DNA from: Dokdonella sp.
GTDB lineage: Bacteria; Pseudomonadota; Gammaproteobacteria; Xanthomonadales; Rhodanobacteraceae
Length of the DNA stretch: 64,000 nt
Direction: 5' to 3'
Assembly (NCBI GenBank): GCA_016712865.1
Contig: JADJQH010000001.1
Coordinates: 248,001-312,000, forward strand
This document shows positions 7,548 to 16,051 of this stretch, piece after piece; positions within the stretch are counted from its first letter, which is position 1; each line of letters opens with the position of its first letter. The notes under the pieces are model-generated. The model was not told the origin of the DNA. It saw only the letters and a program-made list of their open reading frames with translations, and did no database searches. A program made the position numbers and the translations under genes.

Positions 7548-9353
7548 ATGAATTCCCGTTTTTCCGATTCCCATGTTGTCGCGCCGATGACGGCCTCCCG
7601 ACGACGATTTCTGCAAGGCCTTCTGGCCGGTGGCGCGGTCGCCACATTGGGGCATAGACAATCATTGGCTTGGGCGCTCGATCCGTCCACCACGGCCCCG
7701 TCTCTATCCGGCAAACAATTCGATCTGAGCATCGGTGAAACGCCTTCCGGCATCACCGGCGCTCATCGTTCTGCCACGACCGTCAACGGGTCGATTCCGG
7801 CCCCAACCTTGCGTTGGCGCGAAGGCGACACGGTCACCTTGCGCGTGACCAATCGGTTGCGCGTGCCGACCTCGATCCATTGGCACGGCATCTTGTTGCC
7901 CACCGGCATGGACGGCGTGCCCGGCCTGAGTTTTGACGGTATCGCTCCGGGCGAAACATTCCAGTATCAGTTCGCTGTCAATCAGACAGGAACCTACTGG
8001 TATCACAGCCACTCGCGTTTTCAGGAACAGACCGGAATCTACGGCCCCATCGTGATCACGCCCAAGGAAGGCGAGCGGTTTCCTACCCAGCAGGACCATG
8101 TGGTGATGCTGTCGGACTGGACCGATGAGGATCCGGAAGTTCTTTTCGCCAATCTCAAGAAGATGAGCGACTACTACAACTTCAATGAACCGACGGCGGT
8201 CGACTTTGCCAACGATGCATTGAAGATGGGCTTTCGCCAGGCCCTGGCCAAACGCAAGATGTGGAATCAGATGCGCATGAGCCCCACCGATCTCGGTGAT
8301 GTGACCGCGCATACCTATACCTACCTGATGAATGGCGCCACTGCGGCTGACAACTGGACCGGGCTGTTCAAGCGAGGCGAGAAAGTACGCTTGCGCTTCA
8401 TCAACGGCTCGGCCATGAGTATTTTCGACGTCCGCATTCCGGGCCTGAAGATGACCGTGGTTGCCGCTGACGGCCAGGATGTCGAGCCGGTCAGCGTGGA
8501 CGAGTTCCGCATCGCCGTCGCGGAGACCTATGACGTGATCGTCGAGCCGAGCGAAGAGCAGGCGTACACGCTGTTTGCGCAGTCGATTGATCGCACCGGC
8601 TACGTACGGGGCACGCTTGCTCCGCGAGCGGGCATGCAGGCCGAGGTGCCTGCGGTTGATCCCCCGCAATGGCTGAGCATGACAGACATGATGGGCGCCA
8701 TGGCCATGGGTAGTGGCATGCAGCATGGAAGCGGCGGCATGGCGGACATGCAGGGAATGAACCACATGGATGGCATGCAAGGCATGGCGGGCATGCAGCA
8801 CGGATCTGCCGAGGGCGGCATGGCAGGGATGGCGACGGCCCATCATGCCCGAACCGAGTACGGACCCGGTGTCGACATGCGTGTCGACATGCCAAGGACC
8901 AATCTCGATGATCCCGGCATTGGTCTTCGCAACAACGGTCGCAAGGTCCTGACTTACTCCGATCTGCACACGATTGGAGGTTCCATTGACCCTCGCGAAC
9001 CCGGCAGGGACATCGAACTGCATCTGACCGGCAATATGGAACGCTACATGTGGTCGTTCGACGGTGAAAAATTCAGCGATGCCAAGCCGCTGCATTTCCG
9101 CTACGGCGAGCACCTGCGCATCATCCTGGTCAACGACACGATGATGCCGCATCCGATCCATCTGCACGGCATGTGGAGCGAGCTCGAAAGTGCCGAGGGC
9201 GAATTCCAGGTTCGCAAGCACACGATCATGGTGCAGCCCGCGCAACGCATCAGCTATCGGGTCAGCGCGGATGCGCCGGGAAGGTGGGCCTACCACTGCC
9301 ATCTGCTCTACCACATGGAAGCGGGCATGTTCCGCCAGGTGGTGGTGTCATGA
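7548..9353 (+). CDS. copA: CopA multicopper oxidase, copper resistance
   Basis: A periplasmic three-domain multicopper oxidase of about 601 residues. It has a Tat signal (SRRRFLQGLLAGGAV), so it is exported folded with copper. The type 2/3 copper ligands are visible as HWHG, HSH, HPIHLHG and HCHLLYHMEAGM. A Met-rich insert between about residues 380 and 430 (MTDMMGAMAMGSGM, MADMQGMNHMDGMQGM) is the extra copper-binding region of PcoA/CopA proteins. Starts at 7536, 7545 and 7548 are all possible. The stop overlaps copB as ATGA. Oxidation of Cu(I) and storage of copper in the periplasm are inferred from the family. Confidence 0.93.
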   Translation: MNSRFSDSHVVAPMTASRRRFLQGLLAGGAVATLGHRQSLAWALDPSTTAPSLSGKQFDLSIGETPSGITGAHRSATTVNGSIPAPTLRWREGDTVTLRVTNRLRVPTSIHWHGILLPTGMDGVPGLSFDGIAPGETFQYQFAVNQTGTYWYHSHSRFQEQTGIYGPIVITPKEGERFPTQQDHVVMLSDWTDEDPEVLFANLKKMSDYYNFNEPTAVDFANDALKMGFRQALAKRKMWNQMRMSPTDLGDVTAHTYTYLMNGATAADNWTGLFKRGEKVRLRFINGSAMSIFDVRIPGLKMTVVAADGQDVEPVSVDEFRIAVAETYDVIVEPSEEQAYTLFAQSIDRTGYVRGTLAPRAGMQAEVPAVDPPQWLSMTDMMGAMAMGSGMQHGSGGMADMQGMNHMDGMQGMAGMQHGSAEGGMAGMATAHHARTEYGPGVDMRVDMPRTNLDDPGIGLRNNGRKVLTYSDLHTIGGSIDPREPGRDIELHLTGNMERYMWSFDGEKFSDAKPLHFRYGEHLRIILVNDTMMPHPIHLHGMWSELESAEGEFQVRKHTIMVQPAQRISYRVSADAPGRWAYHCHLLYHMEAGMFRQVVVS

Positions 9354-10684
9354 AGATCACCATGCAAAATCGATCGAAACGGACCTCACGCGCGGGGGCT
9401 TGTCACACCCTGCGGATAGGCATCGCCGTACTTCTTGTTTCGCCGTTCGCAAGCTGGGCACAAGCGCAAACGCCAACCGGAGAAGACAGGAAAGAGTCGA
9501 GCACTCACCAAGCACACGCCGCAACCAAGGCACACCACGACACCAGGGCTGCCGAAGCCAAGCGCGAGGCAAAATACGCTGACGCGAAGAAGGACAGCTC
9601 AAAGGCCATGGATCCGATGCAGGGTATGGACCATAGCAAGATGGAAGGTATGGATCACAGCCAGATGGAAGGTATGGATCACAGCCAGATGCAGGGTATG
9701 GACCATAGCAAGATGGAGGGCATGGATCACGGCCAGATGCAGGGCATGGATCACAGCAAGATGGATGGCATGGACCATAGCCAGATGCAGGGCAACGATC
9801 CCAGCAAGATGGAAGGTATGGATCACAGCCAGATGCAGGGCATGGACCCCAGCAAGATGGAAGGTATGGATCACAGCCAGATGCAGGGCATGGACCACAG
9901 CAAGATGGATGGCATGGATCCCAGCAAGAAACCGGCCATGGATATGGGCTCCATGAACATGCAGGGTGGGTCCGCACCGCCCGATGCGCGGGACCCTGAC
10001 TATTCCGATGGCGTGGACGCCGGAGCGATGTCCGGCATGGGTGGAATGCATGGTCATTCGTTGCTCGGAAGCGTCATCGTCGACCGTCTGGAGCAATTCC
10101 ACGGCGATGACGCAAACGGTCAGGCCATTGATGCCCAGGCCTGGTACGGCTCGGACCTCAACAAGCTGTGGTTCAAACTCGATGGCGAGCGCAGCGATGG
10201 ACGTCTCGGTGCAACGCGCAGCGAATTGCTGTGGAATCGAGCATTCGCAACCTACTGGGGATGGCAGGCTGGCGCGCGACACGATTTCGGCGAAGGCCCC
10301 GGTAGAAACTGGGCAGCATTCGGATTGCAGGGATTGGCGCCGTATTGGTTTGACGTCCAGGCCACGGCCTATATCGGCGAGGCAGGTCGAACGGCGTTGC
10401 GTGTTGAGGCCGAGTACGAGCTGCTGTTGACGCAACGACTGATTTTGCAGCCCGATGTCGAAGTGAATGTCTACGGAAAGAACGATGCTGCTCGCGGCAT
10501 CGGCTCGGGCTTTTCCGATATCGATGTCGGCTTGCGCTTGCGCTACGAAATCACCCGGAAGTTCGCGCCGTATGTCGGCGTCGTCTGGTCGCGCAAGTTC
10601 GGCAAGACCGCCGACTTCGCGCGAGCCGATTTTGGTCAGGTCGAGGACACCCAGCTTGTCGCTGGCGTGCGCCTGTGGTTCTAA
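9350..10684 (+). CDS. copB: CopB outer-membrane copper resistance protein
   Basis: A 444-residue protein with signal peptide (LRIGIAVLLVSPFASWAQAQ), a long Met/His/Asp repeat region and a C-terminal CopB beta-barrel (from DRLEQFHGDD to LVAGVRLWF, ending in an aromatic residue as outer-membrane proteins do). The repeat region holds 13 copies of an 8-residue unit and is likely to bind many copper ions in the periplasm. It is translationally coupled to copA. In the family the barrel domain is about 230 residues, as here; the repeat is what makes this protein longer. Confidence 0.92.
   Translation: MKITMQNRSKRTSRAGACHTLRIGIAVLLVSPFASWAQAQTPTGEDRKESSTHQAHAATKAHHDTRAAEAKREAKYADAKKDSSKAMDPMQGMDHSKMEGMDHSQMEGMDHSQMQGMDHSKMEGMDHGQMQGMDHSKMDGMDHSQMQGNDPSKMEGMDHSQMQGMDPSKMEGMDHSQMQGMDHSKMDGMDPSKKPAMDMGSMNMQGGSAPPDARDPDYSDGVDAGAMSGMGGMHGHSLLGSVIVDRLEQFHGDDANGQAIDAQAWYGSDLNKLWFKLDGERSDGRLGATRSELLWNRAFATYWGWQAGARHDFGEGPGRNWAAFGLQGLAPYWFDVQATAYIGEAGRTALRVEAEYELLLTQRLILQPDVEVNVYGKNDAARGIGSGFSDIDVGLRLRYEITRKFAPYVGVVWSRKFGKTADFARADFGQVEDTQLVAGVRLWF
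9623..9934 (+). repeat. 13 x 24-bp tandem repeat inside copB
   Basis: Thirteen consecutive 24-bp units encode variants of GMDHSKME/GMDHSQMQ. Units 8, 10 and 13 change His to Pro (GNDPSKME, GMDPSKME, GMDPSKKP). The in-frame 24-bp period means that slippage would add or remove metal-binding units without breaking the gene. Confidence 0.95.
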
Positions 10685-10699
10685 CTCAAGGAACAACTC

Positions 10700-11554
10700 A
10701 TGAAGTCCCACACACGAAAATTTATCGGCGTCATCGTCGGTCTCTCCGTCCTGGCGTTGGCCGCTGGCGTGTTTGTTTGGTCGGGCCTCTACAACATCGG
10801 CGCCGATGATCCGCACTTCCGCCCCACCTACGCGATCCTCGAAACCTTGCTCGATCGCTCGATCGAGACGCGTGCCGCCAAGCTGGAAATACCCGACCTT
10901 TCCGACCCGGCAAAAATCACCCAAGGCGCCGGTAACTACAACGCCATGTGCATCGGCTGCCATCTCTCGCCCGGCATGGCGGATTCGGAATTGAGCAAGG
11001 GCTTGTATCCGGCGCCGCCCAATCTGTCCACGGAAGTGGTCAAACCGGAACATGCGTTCTGGGTCATCAAGCACGGCATCAAGGCCTCCGGCATGCCGGC
11101 CTGGGGCAAGAGCATGGGTGATGACTACATCTGGAACATGGCGGCATTTCTTCAGAAGCTGCCGTCACTGGATGCCGCTGAGTACAAGGCGATGATCGCG
11201 CAGAGTAGCGGTCACTCACACGGCGGTGGTGAAACCGGAGCGCATGAACACTCCCATTCGGAAGGTGAGGCACAACACGACGACGATGGGCAAGACGGCG
11301 GCCATGCTGGGTCAGGATTGGATGAGCATGCCGACAAACACGAAATGCATCCGCAATCCGATGAGGGAAAGTCGTCAGGGGACACTGATGCAATGCCTTC
11401 AGCTCCGGAGGCCCACGAGCAATCGGAGGTGGCGGCCAGTGAATCCGATAAAACGGGCGAAGAGCTAATGACCAAGCATCGGCACGCGGACGGTACGTTG
11501 GAGAGTCATCCGGTCAAGCCGACCGACCCGGCCAATGACGGTCACAAGCACTAA
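10700..11554 (+). CDS. Membrane-anchored cytochrome c with His-rich tail
   Basis: A 284-residue protein with one N-terminal membrane helix (FIGVIVGLSVLALAAGVFVWSGL), a periplasmic class I cytochrome c domain with the heme site CIGCH at residues 84-88 and a likely axial Met in SGMPAW, and a low-complexity acidic/His-rich tail (HSHGGGETGAHEHSHSEG, then HADKHEMH, ending NDGHKH). The heme domain may pass electrons to or from CopA; the tail probably binds copper. It follows copB by 15 bp and is part of the cop operon. Cytochromes of this type occur in other copAB clusters, but a set function is not known to me. Confidence 0.88.
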   Translation: MKSHTRKFIGVIVGLSVLALAAGVFVWSGLYNIGADDPHFRPTYAILETLLDRSIETRAAKLEIPDLSDPAKITQGAGNYNAMCIGCHLSPGMADSELSKGLYPAPPNLSTEVVKPEHAFWVIKHGIKASGMPAWGKSMGDDYIWNMAAFLQKLPSLDAAEYKAMIAQSSGHSHGGGETGAHEHSHSEGEAQHDDDGQDGGHAGSGLDEHADKHEMHPQSDEGKSSGDTDAMPSAPEAHEQSEVAASESDKTGEELMTKHRHADGTLESHPVKPTDPANDGHKH

Positions 11555-11577
11555 AGATTGAAACAGGGAAACCGACA

Positions 11578-12099
11578 ATGAGTACAAGATATTTGATCAT
11601 TTCGCCAATTCTCGTGGTCCTGCTTTTTGCGGCCACACTTGCCAGCGCACAAGGGACGCCCAAGCTGCCATCGCACGCGCACGCCGCCGCAGACACCGCC
11701 GCATCACAGAATGTGCCAGTCGAAGCACAGGCGGCCGCAACGGTTGTTGATCAGTTTGGCACTGCGCTCCAGGCTGGTGACTTGAAAGCCGTCGAGCTGC
11801 TGCTCGATCCCGAAGTCCTGATCCTTGAAAGTGGTGGTGCCGAGCGCAGTAGGCAGGAATATTTGTCTCATCACGCAGTCGGCGACGCCAAGTTTCTGAA
11901 GGAAGCGCATGTCCAACTTCTACGTCGAACAGCCGGGCGCAGCGGCGATCTGGTCTGGGTCGGCAGTGAAAGCGAAATCCATTTCCAGAAAGAAGGTAAG
12001 CCCATCACCTTGCTCAGCACGGAGACCATGGTTCTCAAGAACGTCAGCAGGAGTTGGAGGATCGTCCATATCCACTGGTCGTCTCGACCTCAAAAGTGA
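11578..12099 (+). CDS. Secreted NTF2-like (SnoaL/DUF4440-type) protein
   Basis: A 173-residue protein with a signal peptide (YLIISPILVVLLFAATLASAQG) and one cone-shaped NTF2-like domain: VVDQFGTALQAGDLKAVELLLDP near the start and MVLKNVSRSWRIVHIHWSS at the end, the standard beginning and end of this fold. A short His/Ala linker precedes it. It follows the cytochrome gene by 23 bp and closes the cop operon. The family has no single function; periplasmic copper binding through the His residues is only a guess. Confidence 0.8.
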   Translation: MSTRYLIISPILVVLLFAATLASAQGTPKLPSHAHAAADTAASQNVPVEAQAAATVVDQFGTALQAGDLKAVELLLDPEVLILESGGAERSRQEYLSHHAVGDAKFLKEAHVQLLRRTAGRSGDLVWVGSESEIHFQKEGKPITLLSTETMVLKNVSRSWRIVHIHWSSRPQK

Positions 12100-12160
12100 C
12101 TGCGCGTGTTGACGCGGCTTGACTCTGGACTCGCATCCAGGGTTGAGACTTTGTGGAAGC

Positions 12161-12180
12161 CCGGGAGCGATGGCTCCCGG
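12161..12180 (+). terminator. Stem-loop after the cop operon
   Basis: CCGGGAGC-gatg-GCTCCCGG is a perfect 8-bp stem with a 4-base loop, 60 bp after the NTF2-like stop and 22 bp before the next start. No T-run follows, so it may be a weak terminator or an mRNA-stabilising hairpin rather than a strong stop. Confidence 0.5.
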
Positions 12181-12201
12181 CGCAGTCGTCAAGGACATCT
12201 C

Positions 12202-12612
12202 ATGAGCCAAGAAAAGCATTCTCATCCTTCGCCAACGTCGAACGCATCCAATCCAGCGTGTTGCGCGATCAAGAATTCCGGAGCCGCCAATTCCCGCATC
12301 GATCCGGTGTGCCGCATGACGGTGGATCCGGCGACCGCTTCTCACCACCTGGAACATGCTCGCGAGGACCACTATTTCTGCTCGGCGCGCTGTCTTGAGA
12401 AATTCACCGCGGACCCGGACAAGTATCTGCATACAGGGACGACCTTGGTTGAAGTGGACGCATCCGTTGATGCCATCTACACCTGCCCGATGCATCCCGA
12501 GATTCGCCAGACCGGTCCCGGTTCCTGCCCCATTTGCGGTATGGCGCTGGAGCCGGAAATGCCCCGCCTGGACGAAGAAGAGAATCCGGAACTTCGCGAT
12601 TTTTCGCGCCGC
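12202..12612 (+). pseudogene. Copper P-type ATPase, N-terminal fragment cut by IS21
   Basis: The first 137 codons of a copper-exporting P-type ATPase. It starts with an AAGGA site and has a His/Cys-containing leader, a YHS metal-binding domain (DPVCRMTVDP to YFCSARCLEKFTADPDKYL) and a heavy-metal-binding domain (YTCPMHPEI, CPICGMALEPE), then DEEENPELRDFSRR, which in intact relatives leads straight into the first membrane helix. The IS21 terminal repeat begins at the next base and a stop follows at 12669. The transport, phosphorylation (DKTG) and ATP-binding parts are absent from the whole window, so this is a remnant. Confidence 0.9.
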
Positions 12613-12730
12613 TGTTGGCGCTCGTTGAAAACTGACCATCTCTGCTCGTTGAAAATTGACCAGGGATGAAGGCCGAGGGAGAGCTCCCGCGGCGTGGTCG
12701 GAGTGTAACTCTGAGCGTGAGTCAGTGGGA

Positions 12731-13537
12731 TCAGAAGGGTTCTTCGATCACCTCCTTGTTGGCTCGCTGCTTGGCTTGCTCTCGCGACTTGATTCGGGCT
12801 TTGGCCTGGCCGCTGCTCTGGTGGAATCGGAAGGATTCGTTGCCCGTCTCGACGATGTGGCAGTGGTGGGTCAGTCGGTCGAGCAGGGCCGTGGTCAGCT
12901 TGGCGTCGATGAACACGTTGGCCCATTCGGCAAACACCAGATTGGTGGTGATGATGACACTGGTGTGCTCGTAGAGTTTGGATAGCAGATGGAACAGCAG
13001 CGCCCCGCCGGCTTGTGAGAACGGCAGGTAGCCGAGTTCGTCAAGGATGACCAGATCCAGATGCATGAGCTGGTTGGCCAAACGACCTGATCGTCCCGCT
13101 GCCTTCTCCTGCTCCAACTGATTGACCAGATCGACAGTGGAATAGAACCGCACGCGCTTGCCGTGGCGGGTGATCGCCTGGATGCCCAGCGCGGTGGCGA
13201 GGTGAGTCTTGCCGGTGCCGGTGCCGCCGATCAGGACGATGTTCTCGGCCCGCTCGGTGAACTCGGTGGTGGCAAACACGCTGATCTGCTGGCGATCAAC
13301 CTTGGACCGATCAAACTCGAACCCGGCAAGATCACGATGCACGGGGAACTTGGCGGCATGCATCTGGTAGCGGATCGAGCGCAGACCGCGGTCGGTCTGC
13401 TCGGCGGTGATCAGATGGCGCAGCAGCCACTCGGCCTGTTCGGTGCCGCCGCCGGCGCTGTTCTGCAGTACCTCGGCATAGCTGCTGGCCATACCGTACA
13501 GGCGCAGCTGCTTGAGTTCGGATATCAGATCAGACAT
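12731..13537 (-). CDS. istB: IstB, IS21 transposition ATP-binding protein
   Basis: A 268-residue DnaA/DnaC-like AAA+ ATPase that helps IstA choose and capture target DNA. Walker A is GGTGTGKTHLA, Walker B is LVILDELGY, and a sensor region follows (SVIITTNLVFAEWANVF). It overlaps the end of istA by 8 bp, so the two are translationally coupled. Full length for the family; no damage seen. Confidence 0.95.
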   Translation of the reverse strand: MSDLISELKQLRLYGMASSYAEVLQNSAGGGTEQAEWLLRHLITAEQTDRGLRSIRYQMHAAKFPVHRDLAGFEFDRSKVDRQQISVFATTEFTERAENIVLIGGTGTGKTHLATALGIQAITRHGKRVRFYSTVDLVNQLEQEKAAGRSGRLANQLMHLDLVILDELGYLPFSQAGGALLFHLLSKLYEHTSVIITTNLVFAEWANVFIDAKLTTALLDRLTHHCHIVETGNESFRFHQSSGQAKARIKSREQAKQRANKEVIEEPF

Positions 13538-15026
13538 GGGTCATCTCCTCGCGCAGCGTGTCGTAGCGACGGGTGTCGGTGGTCGGCGGCTCTTCAACAA
13601 CAAGCGATGTGCTGACTGCTTCCGGTGGCGGCCCCTCACTCAGTCGGGCGAGGACATTGAGCACGTGCTCGGCGCTGGGATGCCCTACTTCGAGCACCAG
13701 ATCAACGGCGACCAGCACCCCCTCCAGTCCATGCCGAGGCACCGCCGCCAATACCTGCGCCATGACCCGATCACCGCCTGGGCGGCGCAGCAGCGCACGA
13801 CTGAGACGCTTGAGCGGCTCCGGCATGTCGGCAAACGGCGCGCCGTTGCGCAGCGCGCCAGGCTTGCGCGCGATCAGCGGCACGTAGTGCTGCCAGTCGT
13901 AGACCACGTGGTCGCGCTCGGTCGCCCGCGGGTGCTCGGCGATGACCTCCTGGTCACCCACGATGACGATGCGTTCCGGATACAGCCGCACGCTGACCCG
14001 GTGACCGGCAAAGGCGCAGGGCACCGAGTAGCGATTGCGCGCCGCCGAGACCAGGCACGTGCTCGATACCCGCGCGGGTGATTCGATGTAGCCATCAAAC
14101 GGTGCCGTCATCGGCATCAGGTGCGCCACCTCGTGCTCCAGCGCCTCGGTAATGCTCATGCCGGGAAAGTCCGGATGCGCTGCGCTGCGGCCTTCGATGC
14201 ACTGCGTGGCCAGCCATACGTTCAGCTCGGCGAAGGTGGAGAAGCGCTGCTCCTGCGCGCGCTGCCAGATGCGGCGACGGGAGTCCTGCACGCCCTTCTC
14301 GACACGCCCCTTTTCCCAACCCGAGCCCACATTGCAGAAGTCCGGGTCGATCAGATAGTGCGCCGTCATCGCGGCAAACCGCGCGTTGACGATCCGCGCC
14401 TTGCCGCGGCCCGGCACCCGATCCACTGCGGTCTTCATGTTGTCGTAGATGCCGCGCCGAGCGATGCCACCCAGCCCGGTCAGACAACGCAGATGCGCAT
14501 CGAACAGCATCTCGTGACTCTGCGCCGGGTAGGCCACCAGCCAGAATGCCCGCGATGCGCACAGCTTCATGTGCGCCAGTTGCACCTTGCGCCAGACGCC
14601 GCCAATGACGATGCCTTCCTCGCTCCAATCAAACTGGAACGCTTCACCCCACTCGAAGCGCAACGGCACAAAGGCCGAGCGCGCCGTCACCGCGCCGGAC
14701 TCGGCGCGCCAGGCACGGATCGCCTCCGTGACTCGGGTGTAGCTGCCGGCAAAGCCTTCCGCCTGCAGTTGAGCGAACAGCCGCAGCGCCGTGCGCCGCT
14801 CCTTTCTTGGACGACGGGCATCGATCTCAAGCGCCTGTCGCAACCATTCTCGATGTCCATCGAGTTTCTTTGGGCCAGTCTCGCGCCGGTAGCGCATCTC
14901 GCTGCGGGTCGACTCCCGCAGCCACGCCTTGATCGTATTCCTCGACAGACTCGTTCGTCTGGCGATCTCGCTTATCGACAGCCCCTCGCGGAGCCGCATC
15001 CGTCGCACTTTTGCGTACGTTGCCAT
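13530..15026 (-). CDS. istA: IstA, IS21 transposase
   Basis: A DDE transposase of 498 residues when started at the ATG at 15026 (an ATG 30 bp upstream is also open). The N-terminal HTH is LSISEIARRTSLSRNTIKAWLR. The RNase H-like core has Asp in FQFDWSEEG, Asp in RGIYDNMKTAV and Glu in KGRVEKGVQDSRRRIW. A C-terminal beta domain follows. It is full length and is probably active together with istB. Confidence 0.95.
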   Translation of the reverse strand: MATYAKVRRMRLREGLSISEIARRTSLSRNTIKAWLRESTRSEMRYRRETGPKKLDGHREWLRQALEIDARRPRKERRTALRLFAQLQAEGFAGSYTRVTEAIRAWRAESGAVTARSAFVPLRFEWGEAFQFDWSEEGIVIGGVWRKVQLAHMKLCASRAFWLVAYPAQSHEMLFDAHLRCLTGLGGIARRGIYDNMKTAVDRVPGRGKARIVNARFAAMTAHYLIDPDFCNVGSGWEKGRVEKGVQDSRRRIWQRAQEQRFSTFAELNVWLATQCIEGRSAAHPDFPGMSITEALEHEVAHLMPMTAPFDGYIESPARVSSTCLVSAARNRYSVPCAFAGHRVSVRLYPERIVIVGDQEVIAEHPRATERDHVVYDWQHYVPLIARKPGALRNGAPFADMPEPLKRLSRALLRRPGGDRVMAQVLAAVPRHGLEGVLVAVDLVLEVGHPSAEHVLNVLARLSEGPPPEAVSTSLVVEEPPTTDTRRYDTLREEMTHV

Positions 15027-15144
15027 GGTGTGCACCTCGTCTCCCTGCCGGTCCAAAAGGCCGGCAGGTTAGGTCAGAACACCCTGGTCAATTTTCAGCG
15101 AGCAGAACCCTCGATTTATGGTCAATTTTCAACGCGCAGCAACA

Positions 15145-15996
15145 TTCCAGTCGATCGAACGCTTGATCAGCCCGCTACCGATTCACTATTCGCAGGCCAT
15201 CGTGCTGGCGGTAGTTGGTCTCGCGATCAACCTGATTTGTGCCTGGTTGCTACGCGGTCATCACGATCACGATCATGGCCACGCGCATGGATCCAACCAC
15301 CACGCCGGTAACGATCACGGTCACGCACATCACCACGATCTGAATCTGCGCTCGGCCTATCTGCACGTTCTTGCCGATGCTGCAACATCGGTGTTCGCCA
15401 TTATCGCCCTCGTCGGTGGCATGCTCTGGGGAGCGCGCTGGCTTGACCCGCTCATGGGCATCGTCGGTGCAATTCTGGTGACCGTCTGGGCCATTGGGCT
15501 ATTGCGTGACACGGGAAAAGTCCTTCTCGACGCCGAGATGGATGCTCCGGTCGTCGAGGAGGTTCGCGAGGTGATCGCCGAGTGCGACCCGACAGCGATC
15601 ATCACCGATCTGCATGTCTGGCGGGTTGGCAAAGGCAAGTTTGCGTGCGTGCTGAGTATCGTGACGCATAGCCGCATGAGAGCCGACGACTTCCGAAAGC
15701 ATTTGTCCATACACGAAGAACTGGTGCATGTAACGGTCGAAACGACATCGATTCCCCCTGACGAATTGATCCCAAGCAATTCAGGGTTAAAGCCCCTGTT
15801 TGAAATCAATTTGCTACAGGCTTTTTGGTTCAAATCATACGGGCACTTTTCGAATGCGAAAACGCGGTGGATCGACAGTTCATCGAGTTTCCCAGCAGGT
15901 CCGAGTGACTGGGATGATCTAACCGCTTCCGATCGCAGTGTCACGACACTGATTTGGAGCATTGTCTGTCAAAGCCCCATGTACGTGCTGAAATAG
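15145..15996 (+). pseudogene. DmeF-type cation diffusion facilitator, N-terminally cut by IS21
   Basis: The frame enters from inside the right IS21 repeat, so the native start is lost. What remains is a late membrane helix (QAIVLAVVGLAINLICAWLL), the long His loop of DmeF Co/Ni exporters (HHDHDHGHAHG, then NDHGHAHHHD), metal-site helix LRSAYLHVLADAATSVFAI, another helix and the cytoplasmic domain (IITDLHVWRVGKGKFACVL). The family normally ends soon after VHVTVE; here about 75 unrelated residues follow, so the 3' end also looks altered. The first two or three membrane helices are missing, so transport is unlikely. Confidence 0.85.
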
Positions 15997-16051
15997 TAAA
16001 AGCGGATCCGGGCTTCCTTTTGGCGTTGGAAAATCTTGCATCATTATCCAC

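Larger units (their letters stand above)
12613..15144. mobile_element. IS21-family insertion sequence
   Basis: A 2.5-kb element with terminal inverted repeats starting TGTTG and ending CAACA. Each end carries two internal copies of a short repeat (gctcgttgaaaa-tgacca type), the multiple terminal repeats usual for IS21. It encodes IstA and IstB on the minus strand. The bases next to the left end (gcgccgc) and right end (ttccagtc) do not match, so there is no target duplication, and the two flanks are parts of different genes. Confidence 0.9.

Noticed and set aside
7704-9314. A 536-codon open frame on the minus strand opposite copA.
   Set aside because: It is the codon shadow of copA. The composition is His/Val/Ala-biased with no domain, and copA has clear motifs on the other strand. 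The same applies to the minus-strand frame opposite copB and the plus-strand frames opposite istA and tnpA.
9623-9934. Regular 24-bp repeats that could be taken for a CRISPR array.
   Set aside because: The repeats are contiguous without spacers, are in frame and encode Met/His/Asp units of CopB.
12605-15152. A target-site duplication for IS21.
   Set aside because: The flanking bases (gcgccgc and ttccagtc) do not match at any length from 4 to 8 bp, consistent with a recombination joint.
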